Positions 1 to 6,110 are shown, numbered from the stretch's first letter. The stretch is DNA of 6,110 nucleotides from Bryobacterales bacterium (GCA_025353235.1 JANXQZ010001019.1:1-6110), one strand, 5' to 3'. The notes: generated by a model not told the origin, from the sequence alone. Numbers and translations: made by a program.

Positions 1-267
1 TCCAAAAGCGTGGGAGGCGAGTTGCTCATATAAGACATAGGGCAAATCCCAAGTCATGAAGCCGGTGGGGTGGACCTCGACTAGTCGCACCAGCTGCTCG
101 GCATGTTTCACGGGCAGCGGGCGCAGGAGCAAGGTATCTAGGATGCTGAAGATCAACGTGTTCGCGCCGATGCCGATTCCCAGAAGGAGTGCGACGGTCA
201 GCGCGAAAATTGGGCTTCTCGCAAGAAGCCGCAGTCCAAAACGAATGTCGCCCCAGAACTCAGACAT
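1..267 (-). CDS. ADOP/MacB-like ABC transporter permease, N-terminal part (runs off window)
   Basis: This open frame starts at the ATG at 267 (minus strand) and continues past the left edge, giving 89 residues with no stop. The protein begins MSEFWGDIRFGLRLLARSP, followed by a hydrophobic segment at about residues 20-46 containing GIGANTLIF and ending in LLLRPLP (47-52). This matches the usual start of MacB/FtsX-type permeases of the ADOP (acidobacterial duplicated orphan permease) family: a short amphipathic lead, the first membrane helix with its GIGANTAIF-like motif, then the LRPLP motif opening the periplasmic domain. Members of this family are inner-membrane proteins of about 800 residues, thought to act in efflux or lipoprotein-type transport; the substrate is unknown. 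The start agrees with family N-termini, but no strong Shine-Dalgarno precedes it. It is transcribed divergently from the DUF1800 gene. A hairpin repeat begins only 16 bases upstream of the start codon. An ordinary MacB permease cannot be excluded from the N-terminus alone. Confidence 0.85.
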   Translation of the reverse strand, partial: MSEFWGDIRFGLRLLARSPIFALTVALLLGIGIGANTLIFSILDTLLLRPLPVKHAEQLVRLVEVHPTGFMTWDLPYVLYEQLASHAFG

Positions 268-282
268 AGAATTTCACTAGCG

Positions 283-333
283 GCCGCCTGAAAAGGCGGC
301 TGCAGGCAAGATTGCCTGCCCCACAACCAATGC
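283..333. repeat. Dispersed double-hairpin intergenic repeat, copy 1
   Basis: This 51-base element holds two perfect stem-loops in tandem. The first is GCCGCCT (283-289) paired with AGGCGGC (294-300) across a GAAA loop. The second is GCAGGCAA (302-309) paired with TTGCCTGC (312-319). The element recurs at 5703-5752 with one single-base length difference in the first loop and one substitution (C327 against T5746). Similar GC-rich hairpins are common between genes in Acidobacteriota; this is general knowledge, not a search result. It lies in the gap between two divergent genes, nearest the permease start. Confidence 0.85.
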
Positions 334-445
334 GGCTCTTATTTAGGTTACAAGGATCAAGCTGCTGGGGATTATGTGATTTTCCGCTACTCTGGCGTCT
401 GCGCTGTGTTCGTCAAAGCATGGAAGCAAACGCAAGCAGGAATCT

Positions 446-2023
446 ATGAACGCAACTAAATTATGTTGTTTGATTGCCGCGGGCACGTTCTCCGCAAGTA
501 TGGAAATGGCAGCTCAGACTGCCACTGCCGCCGCTCGTTTTTTGGAACAGGCCAGTTGGGGACCCACTTCAGCTTCGGTGAGCGAAGTTCAGAAAATCGG
601 GTTTGAGAAGTGGATGGAAAACCAGATGGATCCTACGCTCACGCCTCCGTCGGCATTTCCTCCCGTCGCCGTTGACGCCAAGGGAAACACATCATTGCGT
701 CCGGTCCAGAATGCTTTCTTTTCAAACGCGGCGGCCGGACCCGACCAGCTGCGCCAACGCGTGGCGTTTGCCCTCGCTCAGATCTGGGTGGTCTCCAACG
801 TAAAGCTTAAGGCCGAGGCGATTCCGCCCTACCTGAGGCTGCTTCAGGGCGACGCATTCGCTACTTACGACAAGATCATGTACGACGTGACCCTGAGCCC
901 GGCCATGGGGCATTACCTCGACATGGTGAATAATGACAAGCCGAGTGCCACCCATGGGGCGAACGAGAACTACGCCCGCGAGATCTTGCAGCTTTTCACG
1001 ATCGGCCTTAACCAGTTGGATGCGTCAGGAAATGTGGTGATCGACCCGAAGACGAAGCTGCCGATTCCTACCTATTCGCAAGACGTGATCGAAGGCTTCG
1101 CCCGCACTTTCACCGGGTGGACCTACGCGCCGATGAAGGGCGCCACCTCCAAATTTACGAATCCTCCGAATTGGGATGCGCCGATGGTGGCGTTCGATGC
1201 CCACCACGACACGTCGCCCAAACTGCTGCTCAACAATCAGACCATCTCGAATGGGGGAGCGGGAGTAGCAGCGAAAGACCTGCATGACGCCCTGGCCAAC
1301 ATCTTCGCCGATGCCAACATGGCTCCCTTCATCTCCCGGCAGCTCATTCAACATCTGGTCACCAGCAGCCCGTCGGATACCTACGTGAAAAACGTGGCCG
1401 CGGTGTTCTCCCAATCACAGGGTGACATGAAGGCCATAGTCAAAGCCATCCTTCTTGATCCTGAAGCTCGGCAAGGCGATGATCCGTCCGCCGCACCGAT
1501 CTCTGGACACCTGCGCGAGCCCGTGCTTTTCATCAACGCCTTATTGCGGGGTTTAGGGGCAACGGTAGCAGCTACCAATAGTCTGACCGATGTAGGCTCG
1601 CTGTTGGGTCAGCCAATCTATTATCCTCCGACCGTGTTCAATTATTTCGCCCCCGGCTACAGCGTCAACCTTCCCAACGGAGCCAATCCGCCGACTTCGG
1701 TGAACGCTCCTGAATTCCAGCTTCTTAGCGAATCGACAGCGATGCAACGCGCAGACTTTGTGAATTCGGTTGCATTCGGGAAAGTCGGCGGAGTCACGGT
1801 GGACTTGACCAGCTATATCACTCTGCTGGGAACCAAACCGACCACGTCCTCAATGGGCCAGATGGTGGATGCGTTGAACATGGCGCTGTTAGACGGCCGA
1901 ATGACTAGCGACATGCGCAGCTCGATTCTCGACGCGGTGATGAACGCCGCCACGCCCAAAGCGATGGCCGAAACGGCAGTCTACCTGATCGGTTCGTCGT
2001 GGCCGTACCAAGTTGAGCGGTAA
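446..2023 (+). CDS. DUF1800 family protein, probably exported
   Basis: This 525-residue protein belongs to the DUF1800 family (PF08811). Family landmarks appear in order. [13 protein letters not shown] (29-41) is the usual opening motif. [15 protein letters not shown] (174-188) and [14 protein letters not shown] (214-227) are the most conserved blocks. [13 protein letters not shown] (250-262) carries the His/Asp cluster. [14 protein letters not shown] (292-305) and [17 protein letters not shown] (326-342) follow, then [18 protein letters not shown] (355-372) and [20 protein letters not shown] (386-405). The N-terminus (Lys5, then a hydrophobic stretch at about 6-18) resembles a weak Sec signal with possible cleavage near MAA-Q at about residue 23, but Met/Glu at 19-21 make this uncertain. 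The biochemical function of the family is unknown. The start is preceded by a short CAGGA only four bases away, so the ribosome site is poor. The DUF1501 gene begins 23 bases after the stop, and the pair is almost certainly one operon. Confidence 0.93.
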   Translation: MNATKLCCLIAAGTFSASMEMAAQTATAAARFLEQASWGPTSASVSEVQKIGFEKWMENQMDPTLTPPSAFPPVAVDAKGNTSLRPVQNAFFSNAAAGPDQLRQRVAFALAQIWVVSNVKLKAEAIPPYLRLLQGDAFATYDKIMYDVTLSPAMGHYLDMVNNDKPSATHGANENYAREILQLFTIGLNQLDASGNVVIDPKTKLPIPTYSQDVIEGFARTFTGWTYAPMKGATSKFTNPPNWDAPMVAFDAHHDTSPKLLLNNQTISNGGAGVAAKDLHDALANIFADANMAPFISRQLIQHLVTSSPSDTYVKNVAAVFSQSQGDMKAIVKAILLDPEARQGDDPSAAPISGHLREPVLFINALLRGLGATVAATNSLTDVGSLLGQPIYYPPTVFNYFAPGYSVNLPNGANPPTSVNAPEFQLLSESTAMQRADFVNSVAFGKVGGVTVDLTSYITLLGTKPTTSSMGQMVDALNMALLDGRMTSDMRSSILDAVMNAATPKAMAETAVYLIGSSWPYQVER

Positions 2024-2033
2024 AGAATTCGAC

Positions 2034-2039
2034 AAAGGA
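2034..2039 (+). promoter_or_regulatory. Shine-Dalgarno of the DUF1501 gene
   Basis: AAAGGA lies seven bases before the ATG at 2047, inside the 23-base gap after the DUF1800 stop codon. It supports that start, and with it the Tat signal at the extreme N-terminus. It is the clearest ribosome site in the window. Confidence 0.7.
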
Positions 2040-2046
2040 CAACAAC

Positions 2047-3399
2047 ATGAGTTCCAGACGAAATTTCATTCGCACCGCCATCTCCTTGAGCGCGGTTGGT
2101 TTAGCGGGCAGCTTCAGCCGGTTCGGTCTTTTGAACGCGCTGACCCCTCCGGGAGTGACGGATTACCGCGCCCTCGTTTGCATTTTCCTGTACGGCGGCA
2201 ACGATAGCAACAATCTGGTGGTTCCGCTGTCGAAGTACGATTACTACAAGCAAATCAGAGCCAATTTAGCGCTCGACAGCACGACGCTCCTCAACTTCGA
2301 TGCCGCCCAGCAGTATGGCCTGCATCCCAGATTCACGGAGATCCAGGCGATCGCTCCACAGGTGGCACTCGTGGCGAACGTTGGGACGCTGGTGAACCCG
2401 ATTACGAATCGAGATCAATACTTGAATAATTTGGTCGCGCTCCCGAGCAACTTGTTCTCTCACGCCGACCAGCAGATGGAATGGCAAACATCGATCCCGG
2501 CCGGTATGGGGACGACTGGATGGGCTGGACGCGCGGCGGACCAGGTCGCCCACTTGAACGGGGGAACCTTCCCGCCCTATGTCACTCTGGCGGGCAATGC
2601 GATATTCGGCACGGGCGATAAGACTCATCCGGCGTCGGTAATTCCCGGCGCTGCGCTCGGGTTGCAGGGCTATGACAACTCGACTGCATCGGGGGCCAGG
2701 CTGAAGTCGCTGCAGGATCTCTTGAATCAGGAGACAGTGGTGCAATTCAACTCCGGGGCTTCTCTCGTTCGCGAGGCAGCCACCACCATGCAGCAGGGCC
2801 TCACAGACGCGGCCACGCTCACCGGAGCCTTGAAAAACGCGAACATCACAACTATGTTTCCACAGACGAATCTTGGGGCGCAGTTGCTGGAAGTGGCCAA
2901 GTTGATCCAAGTCCGGGACGCCCTCCAGATGAAACGTCAGATCTTCTTCTGCTCGCTGGGCGGATTCGATACGCACACCAATCAGCTTACAGATCAGGAT
3001 AAATTGTTTGCCACGCTGAGTCCGGCGCTGGCCGCATTTTACAAGGCGACGGCGGAACTCCAGGTAGCCGACCAAGTGACAGCCTTTACCGAATCGGATT
3101 TCAGCCGCACGCTGCAGCCGAACTCGAACGGAGGAACCGACCATGCTTGGGGAAGCCACCACATCGTTGTGGGCGGGGCGGTGAAGGGTGGCAAGATGTA
3201 CGGCCAATTCCCCGATCTAACGTTGGGCGGTCAGAACGACGCGGGCGGAGAAGGACGCTGGATTCCAACTACGTCGGTGGATCAATACGGGGCGACCTTG
3301 GCGCAGTGGTTCGGAATTACCGACCCCAACGCCTTGGCTACGGTGTTCCCGAACTTGACCAATTTCAAGGGGAATACAAACGTCGGGTTCTTCGGATAG
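2047..3399 (+). CDS. DUF1501 family protein with Tat signal peptide
   Basis: This 450-residue protein belongs to the DUF1501 family (PF07394), which is distantly related to the alkaline phosphatase/sulfatase superfamily. The N-terminus SSRRNFIR (2-9) matches the twin-arginine consensus and is followed by a mildly hydrophobic stretch, so export in a folded, possibly metal-loaded state is likely. Conserved blocks are [15 protein letters not shown] (47-61), [11 protein letters not shown] (138-148) followed by [11 protein letters not shown] (155-165), SLGGFDTH (303-310), TESDFSR (348-354) and [11 protein letters not shown] (362-372). D53, D308, H310, D351, D365 and H366 sit where the superfamily places metal ligands, so an intact metal site is plausible. 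The substrate is unknown, and no member is recognisable here as a defined sulfatase or phosphatase. Length is typical for the family. It is the second gene of the operon with DUF1800, a pairing seen in several phyla. Its end converges on the TPR gene with a 21-base gap. Confidence 0.93.
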   Translation: MSSRRNFIRTAISLSAVGLAGSFSRFGLLNALTPPGVTDYRALVCIFLYGGNDSNNLVVPLSKYDYYKQIRANLALDSTTLLNFDAAQQYGLHPRFTEIQAIAPQVALVANVGTLVNPITNRDQYLNNLVALPSNLFSHADQQMEWQTSIPAGMGTTGWAGRAADQVAHLNGGTFPPYVTLAGNAIFGTGDKTHPASVIPGAALGLQGYDNSTASGARLKSLQDLLNQETVVQFNSGASLVREAATTMQQGLTDAATLTGALKNANITTMFPQTNLGAQLLEVAKLIQVRDALQMKRQIFFCSLGGFDTHTNQLTDQDKLFATLSPALAAFYKATAELQVADQVTAFTESDFSRTLQPNSNGGTDHAWGSHHIVVGGAVKGGKMYGQFPDLTLGGQNDAGGEGRWIPTTSVDQYGATLAQWFGITDPNALATVFPNLTNFKGNTNVGFFG

Positions 3400-3413
3400 A
3401 GCGGTCCGAGGGT

Positions 3414-3445
3414 CGCCCTTCTACTTCTTCTGAGGTTGAAGGGCG
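3414..3445. terminator. Hairpin at the convergent gene ends, possible bidirectional terminator
   Basis: CGCCCTTC (3414-3421) pairs perfectly with GAAGGGCG (3438-3445). After a T/T mismatch, a further five pairs (3423-3427 with 3432-3436, one G-U as RNA) close a four-base loop. The hairpin spans the gap between DUF1501 and the TPR gene and contains the last codons and stop of the TPR gene. Neither side is followed by a T run, so intrinsic termination is not assured. Confidence 0.4.
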
Positions 3446-4608
3446 GCCTTCAATTGCCACCAAGCGCTTTCTTCGTAGTTGGCCTTTAAGCGCTCCAGCC
3501 CCTCGGTCTTCGTGTCGCCAACGCGGGGACCGCTCTTTTTCTCGCAGCGCGCCAGCAGTGATTTAGCTTCTGCGTCGTCTGGGTTTCGCTCCAACACCGC
3601 GCGAAAACGAACTGCCGCTGGTTCCAAGTTTCCTTGTTTCCAGAGAGAGTATCCAACATTGAAGTGATAAGCGGGATCGCTTTCGTCTCCCTCAAGCGCT
3701 TTCTGAAAATTTGCGCGGCCCTCTGGAAGGTTACGGCGCGATTGGGCAGCTCCCAAGTTATTGAAGACCTCGTTGAGAGGCACGACATCGGCCACCGATT
3801 GAAACGCCTTTTCCGAGCCGGCAAAATCTCCGGTGTGATAGCGGCTCAAGCCCAACAAGAAGCTCGCCTCGCGATAGTGGACGTCGTCGGCCGTGACTTT
3901 TTGGAACCAGTCTGCCGCCGATTTGTACTCGCTGCGCTGCAGATGCAGCTTGCCGAGTTGGAAGCAGGCCTGGGTCAAGCGCGGGTCGAGCCGAACCGCT
4001 TGAGTAAAGAAGCGATGTTTTTCGTCGGGGTTGGAAACCAGAAGGCCGCGCATGTAGTTCTCGATTGCATCCACGCGCACAGCCGGATGGCGACGAACGA
4101 AATCCGCTTCGGAGGGCGAAGCTTTGGGATCCACAAATTGCAGAGTTTGCCATGCCAGGTGCCTCTGCAGGGCCGCCAGATCTTCCAGCGCTCCCACCTC
4201 GCCGAACTCCGGGCCTTGCTTGCTGCGCTTCAAGTCCAGCAGGTACGCCGTGACCTGCAGCGAACCGCGCGTCTTCTCCTTAGCGTCCTTCACGGGCGTC
4301 AGCTCAAACTGTCCGTACACGATCTGTTCTGCATCCAAAGATTGACCGAGCTTTAGAACAGACGCCTTGGTTAGCACGGTGTAAGGACGAATGGCCAGCC
4401 GCTGGTAAGCCTCATTGCGGTCTTGACGCTCGAACGCGATGAGACCCTCCGAAGCTAGCGCTTCGCGGACCGCCTCGGCAAGACTGTCTCCGATCCAGTC
4501 CAGAGTTTTGTCTTTCGATTGATTGAAGAACGGCAGGACGAGATAATTATCGGCCCAGGCGGACCCGGCGACCGCGAAAAAGATCGCCAAAGCGACTGCG
4601 CGGTGCAT
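3421..4608 (-). CDS. Exported TolB-like (FlgO/CsgG-type N-domain) and TPR protein
   Basis: This 395-residue protein starts with a clear Sec signal peptide, hydrophobic at about residues 4-16 with cleavage expected after AWA at 19. Residues 21-105 (YLVLPFFNQSKDKTLDWIG, then SLAEAVREAL and QIVYGQF) resemble the TolB-like/FlgO domain that shares a fold with CsgG-type outer-membrane proteins. From about 179 to 350 there are four to five tetratricopeptide repeats, clearest at 213-245, 248-280, 281-312 and 313-346 (AYHFNVGYSLWKQGNLEPAA). The C-terminal tail (GLERLKANYEESAWWQLKAAL) looks conserved in acidobacterial proteins I recall with this architecture. The likely role is a periplasmic or outer-membrane-associated interaction scaffold; the partner is unknown. 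The gene converges on the DUF1501 gene and diverges from the beta-propeller gene across only 37 bases. No Shine-Dalgarno precedes the ATG. The start is supported by the signal peptide. Confidence 0.88.
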   Translation of the reverse strand: MHRAVALAIFFAVAGSAWADNYLVLPFFNQSKDKTLDWIGDSLAEAVREALASEGLIAFERQDRNEAYQRLAIRPYTVLTKASVLKLGQSLDAEQIVYGQFELTPVKDAKEKTRGSLQVTAYLLDLKRSKQGPEFGEVGALEDLAALQRHLAWQTLQFVDPKASPSEADFVRRHPAVRVDAIENYMRGLLVSNPDEKHRFFTQAVRLDPRLTQACFQLGKLHLQRSEYKSAADWFQKVTADDVHYREASFLLGLSRYHTGDFAGSEKAFQSVADVVPLNEVFNNLGAAQSRRNLPEGRANFQKALEGDESDPAYHFNVGYSLWKQGNLEPAAVRFRAVLERNPDDAEAKSLLARCEKKSGPRVGDTKTEGLERLKANYEESAWWQLKAALQPQKK

Positions 4609-4645
4609 ATTTCGAGTGTAACAAGTATGCTAATTGATACCGCTT
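4609..4645. promoter_or_regulatory. Very short divergent promoter region between TPR and beta-propeller genes
   Basis: Only 37 AT-leaning bases separate the two start codons, so both promoters must overlap here and any -35 elements must extend into the opposite coding sequence. On the plus strand TATGCT (4626-4631) is a possible -10. On the minus strand TACACT (4616-4621), preceded by TG one base upstream, is a possible extended -10. Both would give almost no leader. Neither gene has a visible Shine-Dalgarno. The promoter boxes are weak matches, and only the arrangement is certain. Confidence 0.4.
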
Positions 4646-5623
4646 ATGGCGACCTCGAAAATTCTAATCTTATTGCTGGCCGCTCCCTTGCTCGCCAGCT
4701 CCGTCCGCATCTACGTGGCCAACAGCGATGGCGACAACATCACCGTAATCGACCCGGCTACCAACAAAGTGGCGGGTGAAATCAAGGTCTCCAACCACCC
4801 GCATGGCATCGTGCCCTCGCCCGACAAGAAGCGCTTCTACGTCTCGAGCGAGGGCGACAATCTGCTGGATGTGGTGGATCGGGCCAGTTCGAAAGTGATC
4901 AAGCGCATTCCGCTTGGCACTCGACCGAACAACGTGGCCATCACTCCCGACGGCAAGCGGGTATACATCTGCATTCGGCAGGAGTCCTGGGTGGATGTGG
5001 TGGACACGCAGTCGCTCACGAAGGTGAAGAGCATACCGGTGGGCCTTTACCCGCACAATGTGTATTGCACGCCAGACGGCAGATACATGCTGGCGACTTC
5101 GATGGGAGACAAGCGCATCGCCGTGATCGACACTCGGACGGAAGCGGTGGCCTTTCAGATTCCGCTGTCGGGCGTGCCGCGTCCGGTTGCGCTGGATGCG
5201 GGACCGAAGAACCTGTTCGTGCAGCTATCGAATCTGCACGGGTTCGTGGTAATTGATTATGCCTCCCGCAAAGAGGTCAAGAAGGTCTTGCTTCCGGAGG
5301 CCGCGCCGGACGCGAAACCATTAATCCCGCAAACGTTTTCGCACGGGATTGGAATTGTGCCGGATGGATCGGCGCTGTGGGTCAACAGCATGTTGAATAA
5401 TGCCGTGTACGTCTATTCGCTTCCGGACCTGAAGTTGATTGGGAGCGTTCCCGTGGGACGCGGGCCGGATTGGTTGAGCTTTACGCCTGATGGAAAGCGA
5501 TGCTACGTGTCTAATGCGGGGGAGGACTCGGTGTCCGCTATCGACGTTGCGAGCAGGAAGGAGTTGGCGCGCATTCCGGTCGGGAAGGTGCCTAAGCGGA
5601 TCATTGCGGTCGAATTGCCTTAA
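4646..5623 (+). CDS. Secreted YncE-like seven-bladed beta-propeller (YVTN repeats)
   Basis: This 325-residue protein consists of a signal peptide (MATSKILILLLAAPLLASS, cleavage near residue 19) and seven repeats of about 42 residues. Each repeat follows the YVTN pattern: YVANSDGDNITVID, a strand of the type KVAGEIKVS, then a P-HGIVPSPD-type turn. Repeat boundaries are approximately 20-60, 61-103, 104-145, 146-187, 188-241, 242-283 and 284-325. The fifth is longer by about 12 residues (LPEAAPDAKPLIPQ region, 216-229). This is the YncE/NHL-like surface or periplasmic propeller class, generally used for protein or ligand binding. No catalytic residues, haem motif or quinoprotein signature are seen. 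The ATG at 4646 was chosen because it directly starts the signal peptide; an in-frame TTG at 4634 would add four residues. Neither has a Shine-Dalgarno. The gene is divergent from the TPR gene and convergent with thiS. Confidence 0.9.
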   Translation: MATSKILILLLAAPLLASSVRIYVANSDGDNITVIDPATNKVAGEIKVSNHPHGIVPSPDKKRFYVSSEGDNLLDVVDRASSKVIKRIPLGTRPNNVAITPDGKRVYICIRQESWVDVVDTQSLTKVKSIPVGLYPHNVYCTPDGRYMLATSMGDKRIAVIDTRTEAVAFQIPLSGVPRPVALDAGPKNLFVQLSNLHGFVVIDYASRKEVKKVLLPEAAPDAKPLIPQTFSHGIGIVPDGSALWVNSMLNNAVYVYSLPDLKLIGSVPVGRGPDWLSFTPDGKRCYVSNAGEDSVSAIDVASRKELARIPVGKVPKRIIAVELP

Positions 5624-5647
5624 AGCATTGTTTCGAAGCCGGGTCGG

Positions 5648-5670
5648 GCCGGCTGGAAAGCCGGCTTTCT
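5648..5670 (+). terminator. Terminator-like hairpin after the beta-propeller gene
   Basis: GCCGGCT (5648-5654) and AGCCGGC (5659-5665) form a perfect seven-pair stem with a four-base GGAA loop, followed by TTTCT. It lies 25 bases after the stop codon at 5621-5623. The T tract is short, so this is a moderate intrinsic terminator candidate. Its 3' arm is shared with the next hairpin (5661-5699), so the two cannot form together. Confidence 0.5.
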
Positions 5671-5699
5671 CAGGGTACAAAAACCCTCTGAAAGCCCGG
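5661..5699. repeat. Long imperfect hairpin in intergenic repeat cluster
   Basis: Bases 5661-5669 pair with 5690-5699 (nine pairs with C5697 bulged). After a two-by-two mismatch, AGGGT (5672-5676) pairs with ACCCT (5683-5687) around an ACAAAA loop. The hairpin sits directly between the terminator-like hairpin and repeat copy 2, which together form a near-continuous run of stem-loops from 5648 to 5738. Confidence 0.6.
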
Positions 5700-5702
5700 A
5701 AA

Positions 5703-5752
5703 GCCGCCTAAAAGGCGGCTGCAGGCAAGATTGCCTGCCCCACAATCAATGC
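5703..5752. repeat. Dispersed double-hairpin intergenic repeat, copy 2
   Basis: This second copy of the element at 283-333 has the same orientation and lies about 5.4 kb away. Hairpin one is GCCGCCT (5703-5709) with AGGCGGC (5713-5719), its loop one base shorter than in copy 1. Hairpin two is GCAGGCAA (5721-5728) with TTGCCTGC (5731-5738). The trailing CCCCACAATCAATGC differs from copy 1 by one base. It lies between the convergent beta-propeller and thiS genes. Confidence 0.85.
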
Positions 5753-5786
5753 CGAATTCCGATCGCAGGAAAACTAAGTGACATTG

Positions 5787-5808
5787 GGCAAGATTGCCTG
5801 CCCCGCAA
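5787..5808. repeat. Partial third copy of the intergenic repeat
   Basis: The 18-mer GGCAAGATTGCCTGCCCC occurs here exactly as at 305-322 and 5724-5741, followed by GCAA in place of ACAA. The first hairpin and the 5' half of the second stem are missing. It begins 35 bases after the end of copy 2, in the same orientation. Confidence 0.75.
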
Positions 5809-5861
5809 GCAGCCTGGCCAGCGCAGGGAGGATAAATCAGGATGTTGTAGTCCAAAGCAGC

Positions 5862-6062
5862 CTAGCCGCCGCCCACAAATTGAACAATTTCCAGCTGAGC
5901 GCCCGCCTGTACGATCGTGCCCGCCCAATCGCCTTTGCGCACGATGGCACGGTCTTTTTCAATCGCGACCCGGTCGGCTTTGAGGCCAAGATGGCTCAGA
6001 ACATCCAGCAGGTTCGCCCCCTCGGGCACCGATCGCTCCTCGCCATTCACGCCGATCTGCAT
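5862..6062 (-). CDS. thiS: Sulfur carrier protein ThiS
   Basis: This 66-residue ubiquitin-fold sulfur carrier, once thiocarboxylated on its C-terminal glycine, donates sulfur for formation of the thiazole ring of thiamine by ThiG in the cytoplasm. The sequence shows the family pattern throughout: MQIGVNGEERSVPEGANL at the start, VAIEKDRAIV and WAGTIVQAGAQLEIVQFVGGG at the end, with the essential terminal Gly-Gly present. Length equals that of the typical family member. The ATG at 6062 was chosen because family members often begin MQI; an in-frame GTG at 6077 would add five residues (MSTKH) and has AAGGG (6088-6092) ten bases before it, so it remains possible. No thiG or other thiamine gene follows within the window; downstream lies the repeat cluster and the convergent propeller gene. 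A MoaD-type carrier is less likely given the sequence pattern. Confidence 0.9.
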   Translation of the reverse strand: MQIGVNGEERSVPEGANLLDVLSHLGLKADRVAIEKDRAIVRKGDWAGTIVQAGAQLEIVQFVGGG

Positions 6063-6092
6063 GTGTTTTGTTGACACTCTGTTTCGACCCTT

Positions 6093-6098
6093 ATTATA
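6093..6098 (-). promoter_or_regulatory. Probable -10 element of thiS promoter
   Basis: The minus strand reads TATAAT, a perfect consensus, 30 bases before the ATG at 6062. A start of transcription near 6086 would give a leader of about 25 bases. The matching -35 would lie beyond the window, so the promoter is only half seen. Confidence 0.45.
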
Positions 6099-6110
6099 GT
6101 GGATTGTAGG

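Noticed and set aside
56..280. 74-codon plus-strand frame at the left edge
   Set aside because: It lies antisense to the permease N-terminus, which matches its family over the whole visible length.
334..445. Promoter of the DUF1800-DUF1501 operon
   Set aside because: The region must contain it, but I found no convincing -35/-10 pair with proper spacing, so no position is given.
1025..1414. 129-codon minus-strand frame within the DUF1800 gene
   Set aside because: It is a shadow of a well-supported coding sequence with no domain resemblance.
2266..3207. 313-codon open frame on the minus strand inside the DUF1501 gene
   Set aside because: It is antisense to a gene with clear family motifs. 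Its product is rich in His and Arg with no recognisable domain, as expected for a shadow frame in GC-rich DNA.
3634..4356. 240-codon open frame on the plus strand inside the TPR gene
   Set aside because: It is antisense to the TPR coding region, whose signal peptide and repeats are unmistakable. It has no recognisable domain and no ribosome site that stands out.
4625..4640. GTAT...ATAC inverted repeat as an operator between the divergent genes
   Set aside because: The arms are only four bases long and the interior is not symmetric, which is within chance for this AT-leaning stretch.
283..5808. CRISPR array
   Set aside because: The repeats occur as two full copies 5.4 kb apart plus one partial copy, not as regularly spaced units with spacers, and no cas gene is present.
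5807..5875. Near-duplicate AGCAGCCT motifs at about 5807 and 5857
   Set aside because: The match is only about a dozen similar bases, one copy overlaps the thiS stop and Gly codons, and chance similarity is likely.
5670..6074. Short open frames across the repeat cluster and thiS (for example 5670-5855 minus, 5778-6074 plus)
   Set aside because: Their translations come from the hairpin repeats (peptides such as GKIACPA or GAGNLA) or from the antisense of thiS. They are typical spurious repeat-derived frames.

Overview
The window looks like chromosome of a moderately GC-rich member of the Acidobacteriota, probably of the Solibacter/Bryobacter type. Three things point there: the N-terminus of an acidobacterial-type MacB/FtsX permease (ADOP family) at the left edge, a TolB-like plus TPR secreted protein of a type I associate with this phylum, and short GC-rich hairpin repeats of the kind scattered between genes in these genomes. 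The assignment is inferred from protein style and repeats, as no rRNA or other marker is present.

Layout, left to right. Positions 1-267 (minus) hold the first 89 codons of the permease. Positions 268-445 are a divergent intergenic gap holding repeat copy 1. Positions 446-2023 and 2047-3399 (plus) are a two-gene operon encoding a DUF1800 protein and a Tat-exported DUF1501 protein. Its 3' end converges, with a 21-bp gap, on a minus-strand gene (3421-4608) for an exported TolB-like/TPR protein. That gene diverges across only 37 bp from a plus-strand gene (4646-5623) for a secreted seven-bladed YncE/YVTN beta-propeller. Positions 5624-5861 are intergenic: a terminator-like hairpin, a second long hairpin, repeat copy 2 and a partial third copy. 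Positions 5862-6062 (minus) encode the sulfur carrier ThiS, with a perfect TATAAT at 6093-6098.

Functionally, four consecutive complete genes encode proteins predicted to leave the cytoplasm, so the block reads as a cell-envelope or periplasmic module. DUF1800 and DUF1501 are a recurrent gene pair of unknown biochemical role. The TPR and propeller proteins are probable protein-interaction scaffolds, and nothing in the sequence proves that they work with the pair. ThiS belongs to thiamine (thiazole) synthesis and is separate from the block.

I found no CRISPR array, tRNA, rRNA, transposase, phage gene or recognisable defence system. The non-coding signals most worth attention are the near-identical hairpin repeats in direct orientation on either side of the four-gene block, the overlapping alternative hairpins after the propeller gene, and the very short divergent region without Shine-Dalgarno sequences at 4609-4645.
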